DNA of 64,000 bases. Source: Acanthaster planci. Lineage: Eukaryota > Echinodermata > Asteroidea > Valvatida > Acanthasteridae. How positions within the stretch are numbered: position 1 is the first letter of the stretch; the number at the start of each line of letters is the position of its first letter. Made by a program: the position numbers and the translations under genes. The notes beneath the pieces were generated by a model. That model searched no databases. It worked only from the letters and a program-made list of their open reading frames with translations, and was not told the DNA's origin. This document shows positions 12,501 to 23,350 of the stretch, one piece after another. The DNA is taken from contig NW_019091440.1 of the NCBI RefSeq assembly GCF_001949145.1, positions 1-64,000 of the forward strand. Direction: 5' to 3'.

Positions 12501-15500
12501 TGGACAAGGACAAGTGTCAGATCAGCGTGGAGGGAGGCTGCATCATGGAAGACCTTAACGCCAAAATACTCCCCTTGTATGGTATGGCTCTCAGCAAGTG
12601 AGTTTTAACAGGCCCCATGTGGGAATAGCTGCATATTCAAACTACTTGCTCTGGTGCAGCTGTACAGATATGTGTAAATTGACCACTAGGGTGGATTCCA
12701 TTTTTTATTACTTTTTGGCTGAAATATTTCGGAGCCAACAACACTCACCATTGAAGACAAAACTATGAGGCACAGAACAGATGTGATCAACAGTGGATTT
12801 CAAGCAAATATACAAACTCAAAGCAAGTTAGGGTGTGAACTGTTCTTCTGGTGAATCGCCTATTAGTTTCATGTGCGGGCTCAATGCAGTAACGTTTGAA
12901 TGGTTCTTGTTAAATTATTGTGTAAAATCTCATCACAGTGTAGTAGTCGACACCTCTTAAGAGTTAAGACCAACACGGACCTCATGTCTGGTCTCGAATG
13001 CATGTTTTTAACCACAACAAAAATGTCCCTTACACACTTAACATCAACAGATGTACGGAAGTCTAGAATGATTGATAAAGAGATTTTTTAACACTTTCCA
13101 TCTTTCTGATTTTCTGTAGCCTTGCAGCCATGTCAAATATTACTGTCGCTGGAGCAATTAGCACAGGAACTCATGGTACCGGAGCCAAGCATGGTATCCT
13201 AGCAACACAGGTCAGTTCAAAGCACAACAGGTACCGGTAATTATACTCTCTTCCCCCCATAACTCTGCTTCTCCCTATGCAAAAATAAGTTGGTAACCAT
13301 GAAGGCATACCTTATATCACAGGGAAGCCATTTTCATTTTGTTCCCCGAATTTATTGTATCCAATGTCATATTTACTGGTGCCAGACTATTTTGGGTTCC
13401 AAACCTCACTATAGTTTGTTTTAAATGTGGCTGAAAACAATTAGATATAATTTGTCACTAATTTTTAATTATTCTGAACAATAGCTGTCATAAATTTGCA
13501 GGAACTTTTATTTTGATGCTTTATGCTTTCGCTCAGGTTGCCAAAGTGAAAACTTGTACTCATTTTTAATAATTTAGGTATAATTTATCACAAATTTTAA
13601 ATAATTGTGAACAAAATCTGGCATGAATTTGTCTGAACTTTTATTTTGATGCTTTTTACAGAGGTGGATGCTCATAGTACATCTGTAATTCTGTTACATT
13701 CATGCAGAATCTTACATCAATCAAGATGGCAAATACCATGGCTTTTTAAAATTGAATTGAATGCATTATCATTCCAAAATCCACTTTATTTTTGGGCTAA
13801 CAACAAAAAAGTTGGGGGGGGTGATTCACTGGCTGATCCCCTCACTTCGAACATTAAGCGGACACGAATGTACCCTCATCCTTCCCCCAGGATTTACGCC
13901 CATGTTTTCAATTCAAGATGACCATCACATTAAAACAGTCTATCATTGTTTACACTGAAAGGGCTCTTTCGTGCACTTTCATGGCGTCCATGTAGTTTCC
14001 TATTCTACCCAAAATCTAACCCAGATCCCATCCCATCCTGACCCAGTGAATCTGACTCGGCAAAACCTATTCAAATAATCTAAACCTAAACCCAACACTA
14101 ATCAACAAAAATGAACCCAACCAGCTGGAGTCAACCCAGCTGACCCCAAAACCAAGCCAATGAACCTAAACCAACAAACCCAGCCGGGCCCACCCCAAGC
14201 CAACCCGGCGACACCCAAAGACAAAGTCGACCTAGCCAACTCACTTAACCTGACCAAAATCAACCCAACAGAACCCCACCAACCTTACAGCACTCAAACC
14301 ATGACAAACCACATAAAGCTAGCAAATCAATGAAGTCTATTGGTCCTGATTAGTTGACTGTCTGTAGGTTATCCAGTTGGAGCTGCTAACGGCACAGTGC
14401 GAGATCCTGCGATGTTCCCGGATGGAGAACGAGGACCTGTTCCGTGCCGCGCTGTGTAGCCTTGGATGCTTGGGCGTCATTGTCACGGTAACCATCCAGT
14501 GCGAACCAGAGTTCAAACTCCACAAGAGGCAAATGTCTTGCACTTTGGACGAGGTATTGTACATTAAAAGCTAAATTAAAGAACTGATTTAAACTGATAT
14601 TTACAACCTTGCGCAGGAGAACAAACGCTGAAGTGTCCATAAGAAGTGTCCATTTCTCCTGAGCTGACATGTTTAAGACCAGCCAAACACATATTTATTC
14701 CCTTATTGTTTTGGAGGAGAGAGGCTCACTGCAGACACAGCTTCAGTTTTTTATGTTCTTTGCTGTTGTTCCAATTCTTCCTTCAAGGTCCTGGATAAAC
14801 TGGACAACCACGTGGCAAGCAGCGAGTTCTTCCAAGTTACATGGTTCCCGCACACAGAGGGCGCCATAATGAGCCAGACTGACCGTACCCGGGAACCGGT
14901 CATGTCCAGCTTCAACTGGTTCCGTGACTGCTTCCTCAGTTTCTACACCCTGCAGTTCCTGTACTGGCTCAGGTGAGACACAGGGGAACAACTTGAACCT
15001 GTATTCATGTGTCGGCCATCTTGAATTGAAAGTGAGGTTACCTTTCAGTGTGGGAACCTGAGGCTGCATCCGAATCTCTTGTCTAGAGCTAGGTCTAGGT
15101 TTTCACTCCATTAGAAATGCGTGGTGATGCGTAGACAATAGACCTAGCCGTAGCTCTGGAAGCCTGTTTCGGACACGGCCTGAGTGTAAAAATAACAGCA
15201 ATGAAAAAGAAGTTTATACAAATGCATGCCAGTTTATATGTAGAATAGCTTAAAATTTGTGATAAGTTGTATCTAATTGTTCTAAGCCACATTGAAACAT
15301 TGAAAGTGAAGCTTGGAGCCTGAAATAGTCTGGCACCACTACATACCAGATTACATCAAATATGATAAATTCTGGGAACAACATCAAAATGGCTTCCCTG
15401 TAAATAATGTCCATTTTTAGCCCCTTTTTCGGTGAGTATACTGCTGTGAAAACTTGCCGCTTTAATTTTTTTGTTTTCACTATTTTTGTTTTCTTTTTCA

Positions 15501-18500
15501 GTTCCTTCCTGCCAGGGCTGATCCCATCCATTAACAGGCTGTTTTACAAGTGGTGCTTCACAGGTTGCCGTGACGACATTGCCATGAGCCACGCAAACTT
15601 TGCTATCTCGTTCCGCTTCAAGCACGATGTCACTGAGTGGGCCATTCCCAGGTCTATGGCAGTTCTCATTTCACGGCTTGTCTGAAGTTTGGTTTTTGTG
15701 AAAAGTGCAGATGTGAACTCTAAAATGTCTGATATCTTGGTGGTGTAGAGACTCCAAAATTCACGTTGTCCCATCCACTCACGAGTTGGCCTGAAATTTG
15801 CTGCACCATTTTGCAACTTTCATCCCGTTGAGCTTTCATAACGTTTCCATGGGGATTGTGGAAATGAGTATCTAAATTAAAGACAAATGGAAAAACCCCA
15901 TTCATTAATGTGTTTACTCAAAGGTGAATTTCTGACAAGAGAAGGCAGTTTTCTGTTTGTCCAGTGACCAGTGGAACTGCATGGATTCAAAAAGTTTTCC
16001 AGCTAAGTGTATTCACCCTGAACGGTACCAAGGGAGGGCACAATTTCCCTATTAATGGAGGCTCCTTCATTTTGCATTTCTCAAACAACTGAAAAGCATG
16101 GGATGTGGTCGCATTGCTAACAACAAAGTGAACACTCCCCCCAAAAATGGCTCTTATTAACCAGTAAGGGGGTGAACTGCTCAAGGCGGATAACGATGGG
16201 TACTTGTAGGTCTTTCCGCTCTCTTGTATGTTTTATCACTATTGATAGCCTAACCAGTTACTTGTCCAGCATACCCAAGAAACTTTTGAAATGGCCAGGT
16301 TTTTTTTGTATTCTGTTTATTTCATAGAAAGGTTGACAAATCTGACCATGGTCAAGGTGGCCAGTGTGGCCTGAACATCAAAGTGTGAATTTGGACATCT
16401 GGTCAGGGCAGATTTGAACTATCTAATGGGGGCCACAGCTGTGAGGAGCAGGTGGGATACGTTTTTGTTGGTCATGCAAAGAGCATCGATGTTCTTCCAA
16501 TTGAATTCTGCCCATTTGACTTTTGACAGAAGTCACACTGCGGCAGTGTTGCGAGAGTTGAAATCTTGGCTCGCTGCCAATAAAGGCGTCTATGTCCACA
16601 TTGGGGTTGACCTGCGATTTGTCCAGGAGGATGACATCATGCTAAGCCCCGCCTACGGGAGGGAGACCTGCTTCATCAACACAGTCATGAACAGGTGAGC
16701 TCGAGTCAATTGAGGTGTTTCTTTTCAGCAGGAGAAAATAAAAACAATTTCTTTTGCCTAATTGTTCTCCATTCTGCCCTCCATGCCTTATCCCCTTCTC
16801 CTGCATCCCATAAGTCTTGCCCCCTTCAACCCTTCGATTTTGGCTAATCATGTTTTTTTACTTTATGTCCTTTTCTTTTTCTGTTCACTGTTTTAATATG
16901 TAATATCTTATCATTGTATTTGTGTTATTTACTATCAGCTGAGTAAACAACAACAAAGCAGACAAAAAAAAATGACAAGAACAGCAACATGCGGGTGTGA
17001 GAATTCAGCTTTTTAGCTGATTTCAGCTTTTTCAGTTTTATTAACCCTGAATTTCAATTTTTTTGTACACCTGGTCCGTACAATACTATTGGAACTTTTT
17101 ATAATTCAGCTGTTTGCTATCCACATGTATTTTATATTTTATTTTAAGTGGCCACTCACACCACTGAACACAACAACCACAATAACCAACAACAGCAACC
17201 AACGGCAACATCACATTGTAATATTTTTTAACTTTTAATGATGGCATTTTGCGATCCCTTCCTAGGCCTTTGGGAAAATTCATCCCACATGACGAGTTCT
17301 GGTCAGCCTTTGAGAGGATCATGTGCAGTGTCGGAGGAAGGCCTCACTGGGCTAAGGTAAGGATGCATTTGTGTCCATGTGTGTACCACTCTGGGTGCTA
17401 GGGTACCAGCCATGTAAGCAGATGGCACCAGGCCAAGGAAAATAGCCACACTGACTTGAGGCTTAGGAAATAATGGAGTGGGTACAAGCAGGTACTGGTA
17501 TTGATATAGAAAGGTGTCTAATGGGTAAACATGGGCGGAAGACCATACTGGGTTAAGGCTTAGGAAATTATGGAGTGGTTACAAGCAGGTACCAGTACTG
17601 GTACAGAAAGTGTCTAATGAGTAAACTGGGTGAAGGACCACAAATGGTTGAAGCATGCATTTGTGTGCAGTATGTCAGAGTACCAGCTGGTTGAACATAC
17701 AGTAAACTCCGACTAAGTGGACATCGCGTAACCCGTCATATCATCCAAGTCCGCCGTTTGACAAAAGTCCCAATCGTCTGTAATGCATTTCCATTGAAAA
17801 ATTCATTTCTAAGTCGGCGTTTATTAGTAATCATTTTGTATATGACGGCATGTTTTTCTCGGTCCCTTTTCCACAAAACCACAAAAATTCCTTTGTGTAA
17901 GTCAGCATTTTAAAAGTCATGCTTCTGTATCAGTTTCCTTCACCGCGGTTGCCAAGAAGTGTCAAGTGACAGGTCCAGTATGTGCGCGGCCAGCATGAGT
18001 ACATCAATACATGCACCAGTAACCCCTCTAGTGCTACGTGCATGCGCTCTGTCCATTTTGGGGGTCGCCTTATTGAACGTAGTCTGGTTCCCTGCCCAAA
18101 GACTCCCAGACGACCCTTGATAAAGATTTATTGAGGTAGTCAGAATCATAGGGTCTGGTATCCAGACTATAATATGGAACGAACTTAACCAATGCGTGTG
18201 TGTACATGTGGATGTTTTCTGTACAGTAACTGTATCACGTACATGTACTGTACATGTACATACATACTACACTGTCGAGTGGTGATGAGATATGCCAGTG
18301 GCTTGCTTTGTCCTTAGGGGCACATGATCACTTATTGAATTTGCAGGATAGTAATTGAGAACAAATTTGCTGAAATCGACCATGGAGGTAGAAATAAACC
18401 ATGGTAAATTAAAGCCATTGAATTAGTACAACGAATCATAATTTACACAGGCAATACATGTGTACGTGTAAGTTGGCAAAATGATGACTTGCAACACAAG

Positions 18501-19311
18501 CTGGCATTTGCGTAAGTCGTTATAATTTCTTGAGTTCCAAGAGTGCCGACTTAGCCGGAGTTTACTGTACATACATGTAAATCGTGCTGGGCCGACTTCA
18601 AACTGGTTACTGCTGCGTTGGCTGAAGATGTGACAGAAGTAAAATGAAAACACAATAGATGAATTTCACATTAGCGCCGTCTGCGCATATTCGCATCGAA
18701 ACCAAGGTTCTCTGAGTTGAACTTCGTCGTGCGTGCCCGCAGAGTCGACACAGTACATGCAGTATGCGGTTCGTAAGTGTGACACCACTTCAGTTTAAAC
18801 CACGTCCACTGCACAAGATACACGGCCATAGCAGGTACGTTAGTTTGCGGTAAATTGCCATTGTTTTTTCTTTGGATTTCACGTGTTGGGTCATTGTGAA
18901 AGACTCTTCAATAAAAATTTGCAGCTTGAAAAGTCTGAATTTAACATACCTTTACGTATTTTGTGTCTTAACTCCTTATTTTCAATCGTCTGATCGTATT
19001 AAGAATTGAAGCTGATACATACAGCCTCATTTTCAAACGTGGAAGTGTGCAGATCGACACTAAAAGCGTCGTATTGGGATCCCTCTATAAGGCCCTCATT
19101 CTCAATTGCATCAGCATATCTCCCTCTTGTCTACAACACACCCCCTTCATCACAGACCCACGAGCTGACTGGATCAGAGCTCAAGGTCGCCTACCCAGAG
19201 TTTGAGGCATTCTGTGAGATCCGCCAACGCCTGGATCCACAGGGGATGTTCTTGAATGACTACATGGAGAGGATCCTTCCCCTGGTCAAAGGCCCGGTAT
19301 CACCCTGGTGA
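6484..19311 (+). CDS. GULO: L-gulono-1,4-lactone oxidase-like enzyme, complete 10-coding-exon gene
   Basis: Joined exons 6484-6576, 9139-9264, 12500-12597, 13120-13210, 14368-14553, 14788-14972, 15502-15651, 16530-16694, 17266-17356 and 19156-19311 encode 446 residues, close to the ~440 of vertebrate GULO. The family oxidises L-gulono-1,4-lactone with O2, giving the ascorbate precursor and H2O2, at the ER membrane. An N-terminal FAD-binding half (about residues 15-150) holds His50 in the FHSPS segment, the expected covalent FAD site, and GTHGTG at 122-127. The C-terminal aldonolactone-oxidase half holds a hydrophobic stretch at about 247-267, the HWAK motif at 392-395 and a closing [11 protein letters not shown] segment. 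The start is supported by an in-frame TGA at 6457, 27 bases upstream in the same exon. All introns are GT/AG and phases match. Oddity: the usual GGGHS before the flavin histidine reads GQFHS. A sister lactone oxidase with another substrate is possible. Confidence 0.93.
6955..7140 (+). mobile_element. tRNA-derived SINE, copy 1 (GULO intron 1)
   Basis: GTCAGGTTGGTGTAGCGG resembles a Pol III A box. A decayed B box (CCTGGATTCC) follows. Then come the family-specific words CTTCCACCTC, CCTGATTCTGTGGG, CAGAATAT and CTCTGGGGTTTTC, then CACCTCTAAAA. The same order recurs at 59170 and 61045. Confidence 0.75.
7279..7576. mobile_element. MITE-like element with ~100-bp inverted arms
   Basis: The left arm AACTAGTTAGGAGGGAACAA ... 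GGTACATGCATAAAGGTAAG ATTACAAAA mirrors the right arm ending in CCTCTTACCCAGTT. The outer AACT..AGTT ends and the CTTCAGAC ends of the arms match. The centre has repeated AAGTACTT words. A diverged relative lies at about 60290-60440. Confidence 0.65.
9139..9264 (+). CDS. GULO: GULO-like coding exon 2, flavin-attachment exon
   Basis: It encodes residues 32-73, phase 0 on both sides. It carries [20 protein letters not shown], matching the vertebrate segment around the histidyl-FAD site. The histidine (residue 50) is kept, but two of the three glycines before it are replaced by Gln and Phe. The exon is visibly GC-richer than its flanking introns. Confidence 0.92.
9315..9390. repeat. short interspersed repeat, copy 2
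   Basis: It is the counterpart of 5760-5870 in the same orientation (GTTTATAGAATATGG, ACGCGTAGGGGGATG, CACCCTGATTATT). It starts about 50 bases after GULO exon 2. Confidence 0.5.
10085..10515. repeat. degenerate ~30-bp minisatellite
   Basis: Variants of TTCCGTAGGCCCCTGGGCAC CATTG recur about ten times, with insertions. It lies in GULO intron 2 next to element copy B. Confidence 0.65.
11080..11830. repeat. C/T-rich ~35-bp minisatellite with assembly gap
   Basis: Repeats of CCCCATCATCCTATCCATCT with CCTACTCCACCCCTC flank the run of N on both sides. The repeat is likely the reason the assembly broke here. Open frames across it are artefacts of the N run and the low-complexity sequence. Confidence 0.8.
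11240..11695. other. assembly gap, 456 N
   Basis: An unbroken run of N lies inside a minisatellite. The real length may differ. Confidence 0.99.
12500..12597 (+). CDS. GULO: GULO-like coding exon 3
   Basis: It encodes residues 74-105 plus two bases of codon 106 ([13 protein letters not shown] ... LPLYGMALS). This matches the VDKEKKQVTVEAG ... HGLALS region of the FAD-binding domain. Acceptor TGGACAG, donor GTGAGT, exit phase 2. Confidence 0.9.
13120..13210 (+). CDS. GULO: GULO-like coding exon 4, GTHGTG exon
   Basis: Completing the split Asn codon, it reads [20 protein letters not shown] and then [11 protein letters not shown]. This is the strongly conserved flavin-contacting loop of aldonolactone oxidases. 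Acceptor TTTCTGTAG, donor GTCAGT, exit phase 0. Confidence 0.94.
13441..13660. repeat. direct duplication in GULO intron 4
   Basis: 13441-13528 (TTAGATATAATTTGTCAC ... AACTTTTATTTTGATGCTTT) is repeated at 13574-13660 with about 80 percent identity. Both are AT-rich and non-coding. Confidence 0.6.
14010..14290. repeat. C/A-rich low-complexity tract
   Basis: Irregular repeats of AACCCA, CCAACCCAAC and GACCCA fill the DNA before GULO exon 5. It is almost free of runs of G and T on this strand. It is non-coding. Confidence 0.6.
14368..14553 (+). CDS. GULO: GULO-like coding exon 5
   Basis: It encodes 62 residues (137-198), phase 0 on both sides. It includes [20 protein letters not shown], aligning with the vertebrate [20 protein letters not shown] segment that ends the FAD-binding domain. 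Confidence 0.94.
14788..14972 (+). CDS. GULO: GULO-like coding exon 6
   Basis: It encodes residues 199-259 and part of 260. It contains [13 protein letters not shown], like the family's FRFLWFPHSEN, and the start of the hydrophobic stretch ([13 protein letters not shown]) thought to hold GULO at the ER membrane. Acceptor CTTCAAG, donor GTGAGA, exit phase 2. Confidence 0.93.
15058..15184. mobile_element. short foldback MITE in GULO intron 6
   Basis: The ends AGGCTGCATCCGAA and TTCGGACACGGCCT are imperfect inverted repeats. Inside, GAGCTAGGTCTAGG faces AGACCTAGCCGTAGCTC. The CAGGCCGTGTCCGAA type of end is hAT-like, by memory. Confidence 0.45.
15502..15651 (+). CDS. GULO: GULO-like coding exon 7
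   Basis: It begins [17 protein letters not shown] and continues to [14 protein letters not shown], matching vertebrate TFLPGLVGWINRFFF and CRFKQHVQDWAIPR. Entry and exit phase 2; acceptor after TTCTTTTTCAG. Confidence 0.94.
16530..16694 (+). CDS. GULO: GULO-like coding exon 8
   Basis: It encodes [20 protein letters not shown] and then [20 protein letters not shown], matching the vertebrate [21 protein letters not shown] region of the lactone-oxidase domain. Entry and exit phase 2, acceptor TTTTGACAG, donor GTGAGC. Confidence 0.94.
17266..17356 (+). CDS. GULO: GULO-like coding exon 9, HWAK exon
   Basis: It encodes [20 protein letters not shown] and then [11 protein letters not shown]. The HWxK motif that ends the exon (residues 392-395) is the signature of aldonolactone oxidases. 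Acceptor CTTCCTAG, donor GTAAGG, exit phase 0. Confidence 0.95.
17700..18567. mobile_element. pogo/Tigger-like MITE with TA target duplication
   Basis: CAGTAAACTCCGACTAAGT at the left faces GACTTAGCCGGAGTTTACTG at the right, and TA flanks both ends (17698-17699 and 18568-18569). Length, CAGT termini and TA duplication fit the Tc1/mariner-pogo group. No transposase is seen, so it is non-autonomous. It lies in GULO intron 9. Confidence 0.75.
19156..19311 (+). CDS. GULO: GULO-like coding exon 10 with stop codon
   Basis: It encodes the last 51 residues and a TGA stop at 19309-19311. [20 protein letters not shown], then FLNDYMERI, matches the vertebrate C-terminus (MFLNAYLEKVF). About ten residues beyond the usual end (ending PVSPW) are extra. 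Confidence 0.94.
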   Translation, partial: THELTGSELKVAYPEFEAFCEIRQRLDPQGMFLNDYMERILPLVKGPVSPW

Positions 19312-19710
19312 CCCTATCGATCACCTTGACAGCATAAGATGCACCACTGTTGCAAACTGAAATAACTTTCCCTTGTTTTTGAATAGTGCCATTGCTATTT
19401 TGGCCCAAGGCCACCACAGTGCATTATCGTAATGCACAAAAATTGTTTATCCGCCTTTGAATGTCGTAAATGATTTCTTGCGCTGTCCTTCAGTAAACTA
19501 GATAGGGTAAGCAGCGTGTACACAAGATCATTGTGGTCCAAGAAATATTGTATATTTTACCTAAATGTCAGAATTTTAGTCTACTTCAGTTTAGTTAATT
19601 TTAATGTCAAATGCATATCAAGTTTTAATATTCTGTGAAAATTTTATATAGAAGACAAGAAATTATGCATTTGTTTATAAAAAGAAAAATAAATGTGCCA
19701 AATGTTCCTG
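19312..19710 (+). other. GULO: 3' UTR of the GULO-like gene
   Basis: This AT-rich stretch without other features runs from the stop codon to just after a canonical poly(A) signal. The cleavage site is estimated, not seen. Confidence 0.5.
19688..19693 (+). promoter_or_regulatory. AATAAA polyadenylation signal of the GULO-like gene
   Basis: It is a perfect AATAAA about 375 bases after the stop codon, in an A/T-rich context, and the first canonical signal downstream of the stop. Confidence 0.55.
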
Positions 19711-20477
19711 GATCGTGTAATAGCCTCATGTCATATTTGCATGAGAACAGGTGAAGTATTATTCATGTAAAGTGCATGCTTATCATTGTGGTAAATGTCA
19801 GTTTCGTTCAATTTCCACCATCATGCAGTATTTTTGCTCAACATGTGCTGCAGTATTAAACCTCAGGAAACCAGTCAAACACCTCTTTGAAGATTCCCCT
19901 GTAGAACTGTCGGACTTTCCTGCAAAAAAACTTCCTTCCCTCCTGACTATTACCTTTGAGTCAAGTCAGGGGTCCCTAGTAAAAGCATGTTGTGAACAGC
20001 ACACACACAACTAGACATAACTAATTTGTGACCTGTCATGACAAAATGAGAGTTAAGTCGCATCCCACTTTTTCCTATTTTGAGGGTTGGATGTCATATT
20101 GAAGTGAAGGTCAATTTTTGGGTTTTGCAATATTCGGAAAGAGTGAACCGTCTCCTTTTTAATTCCAAATATTTTGCAAAATCACATTATTTAGAAATGT
20201 CATTTTCTCAGCAATTACAACAAAAGTATAGTATTCATGCCTGACCTGAAATGTTGAAACAATGTCAGGAACAAAGACGCAAATTGCCAGAATACTGTCA
20301 CATTGTCACCTTGTACTATTACCCTAAGTGTTATGTACACACAATTGGAAAGCTCTCTTTCTGCTGAATTCCAAAATATCATTATCTCAGTTTCTGAAAA
20401 ATCTGACTTTCAGCTTATTTTGTGGTGACAGAAGGTCACATTTATTCTTTTATTACATGCAACATTCATGTATAGAG

Positions 20478-20721
20478 TTAATTTAAATAGCGGGTTTTGC
20501 CCTTACCCAACGTATATATTGATAAACACTGTATGCTCAGTGCTTGTTCGAGAGCTTGCCAAAAAAATCACAAGCTTACTCGGGTGGGACTCAAACCCAC
20601 AACCTTCCACTAACTGGTGCACTAGTGAGCAGAAGGTCGTTGATCGAGAATCGTGGGTTCGAGTCCCACTCGTATATCAATATGCACGTTGGGTAAGGGC
20701 AAAACCCATTATTTAGATTAA
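20478..20721. mobile_element. 244-bp palindromic element with two facing tRNA-like B boxes
   Basis: The outer arms (about 48 bases) include a perfect 17-base inverted repeat GGGTTTTGCCCTTACCC. Inside, GGTGGGACTCAAACCCACAA (minus-strand B box) faces GTGGGTTCGAGTCCCACTCG (plus-strand B box). It may be two tRNA-like SINE heads joined head to head. The two B boxes match the Pol III consensus GGTTCRANNCC. It is intergenic. Confidence 0.65.
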
Positions 20722-22322
20722 CATCTCCCCAACGCAAAAATACATCTGGAAAACATTTTTAGAGTTATTAGTGAGATGAGAGTACTATCTCATATTTTTA
20801 TATTTTATTCCATATGCCATGTTTAAGAAAGGTGTTAACCTTCACACTAGCGTCAGTATTTGTCATTTTTGCAAACTACGTTTTTATTCCCAGTTGTTAA
20901 ACATTGAAGAGCAAAGTGGGTAGTGGGGTTTCCAGTGACTCAAGAACCCCTGGAGTCAGGGCAGGTCTGTGGTGGAGAATATCACCCAGAGGTGATATCT
21001 AGCTGAATTGAAACCAAAAGGTGTTTGATATACATCTGACGGGGGGGGGCCAAACAAGCAACATCCCATGGTGCAGTTTTGCCGCATTAACTAATTGCAC
21101 CAGTCACAGTTAAAAGAGCTGCTCAGAAACAGTTTCCTGAACAAAATAGCTCTCCCCATACAAAACAACCTCCATTAATGACTCATAATGTCCACTCCAA
21201 TTGATTAAATATCCTCACCGTGCCCTTTTTGGGCGGGTTGCCTGTGTTGCCCCCCCCCCTGCCAATCCATATTTGGGTTTGGCCATTTCCAGCACGTGGG
21301 GGAAAATGTGTGCATGTTGTGCGAGTAGTGCTGTACATTTACGGATGAAACGAAACCAACTGCAACTACCTCAGAAAACCTGAAAAACGGGTATTACTCT
21401 TATCCGTAATCCACGCCTGAATTGCCAAACCTATAATTATTGGGTTCAGTAGATCAATTGGTTGGTTTTAAATGCACGAACAAGTTTTTCGTCGACTGAC
21501 AATATGCCTTTATTGCACGCGGCCTAGCCTAAATTGTCATTCGCAGCATCCTGAAATCGTGGTATCCAGTTAGTTTTGCAAAACAATCCCCCCCCCAAAA
21601 AAAATTCCAACCTTCCTTTTTCATCATTGTACAATAAGTAGTATCATTTACAAGGACTGACGGATGGGAGCCACGTATTTTATCATTTTCTTATAGATTT
21701 TAACTAAGACCTGGGCTATATACATGTACGCCCTGCTGTAGTCGCGCTAAATTCAAATAATTTGATTTTTTTTAACTTCTGCACAACGATATAGTATGGC
21801 AATTGGCGCCAAATTGGCTCTGCTCATCACGAAGGTAGGAGGGCTAATACAGGCTTGGACAGGTCCCCGTCCCTGTTACACAGGGGCCAGTAGCTAACTA
21901 CGGTTTAAAATGTGCGGTTAGCCCTGTCAGTTTGGATGCTGAATTTTTAAGTTCTGTCAGGCCAGTAGCAATGCTTTAATATGAAATACATTTCAGCTCA
22001 GAGACGAATAAAACACAATTATCTTTGCTAAGCCTCCTTTGATCACAGTGTGGTTATCTATTTATCGGTAATTATCACCGATACATCATTTTACGGCAAT
22101 TTATTTCAGATCAGTGGTTGTGTTAAGTTTTAGATAAATGAACAGTTTATGGTAAAGTTATTGTCAGTAACGCAAAAGAAAAGGCAAAATATGCTACCAC
22201 CTCCTGCTTGATTTGTGCACATTTCCTCATTTACATACACCCAGCAGGATAGAAATTCATATATAATTATGCACGCATGCGCACAAATGGCCTTGGCGTG
22301 TGAGAGGGCGGTTGAAAAGGTA

Positions 22323-23130
22323 CAGGGGGTGCGACTTTGAAGACTATTTTCTTTTCTTTTCATTTTTTCTTTGAGACAGATTCTGCTAGGATCAAAGCGT
22401 CGGGCCATATTTTGTATTCTCTGGCTTTGTTCAGTTGTTTCTAGAGACTACCCCATCCACTCCAATCGTTTTTGCTGTTGGTATCAAATCATGGAGGAAG
22501 GAGATCTGAGCGGGAGTTTTAGTGCTCTGTAAAAAGACCTCATAATCGTGAGTTTTCCTGTGCTGACGAGATTGTCGTATCTAAGCCGCCCACCTTTCGT
22601 GCTGTTTTATAATCAAGATGCTTATTCCTTCAGGGTACCATCCACCCCAATATCATGTACACATAGGCTCTGCCTTTTCCAACACCACTTATTTGCCAGC
22701 TTCACTGCTTTCTGCTGCACTTAGCAAATCTGAAGAACCAGATCCCTCTCTCTTTGGAATCTGCATTTTGTCTTGTACAACCCCAAACACAATAACTGGA
22801 GACCATTTCTTTCGGTATTACTTTATGTGAGTTACCAGTTTCAATGGTAAACTGCAGTACATGCACTGTACATTGAACATCAGTACGTGTATACCACATG
22901 CACAGGTTGGTTCCAAGAACACTACGATGGGAGGGGGCCATACTAAGACACGGCGATCTGGTACGCACAATAAAAAAGTACGATTATAAGGGTTTCTGCA
23001 GAGCACTAAAAACCTTGCTTAGATTAGAGACCAGCAAAAACGATTAAATGGGATTTTATGAAGAAAAAAATTGAACGCCAGAAAAGCTGAGAGAAAATGA
23101 TCATGATTAGGGCCTAAGTCGCACCCCCTG
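22323..23130. mobile_element. ~0.8-kb foldback element
   Basis: The perfect 15-base ends CAGGGGGTGCGACTT and AAGTCGCACCCCCTG bound nested matching pairs, such as TTTTAGTGCTCT with AGAGCACTAAAA and ATCGTTTTTGCTG with CAGCAAAAACGAT. No coding capacity. Target duplications were not resolved. Confidence 0.65.
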
Positions 23131-23139
23131 AACGACTTA

Positions 23140-23350
23140 TTTGTTTTAATGACTTATCACGTTTTTACAGCATAGTAATCACGTTTAAATGGCATAGTTG
23201 TCTCATTTAAACGACATAGTTATCTCGTTTAAGCGACATTAGTATCTCGTTTAAACGACATGAATTTAGATATCTCGTTTAGTAAACGACATAAATGTGT
23301 CGTTTAAACGAGATAACATATTTTTCGCATTTGCAGCAATACATTCCCGT
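23140..23350. repeat. TCTCGTTTAAACGAC palindromic repeat, copy 1
   Basis: Five or more copies of ATCTCGTTTAAACGACAT, itself almost palindromic, stand in tandem and end in TTGCAGCAATAC. The same array and the same end occur at 26380-26600. Confidence 0.7.
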
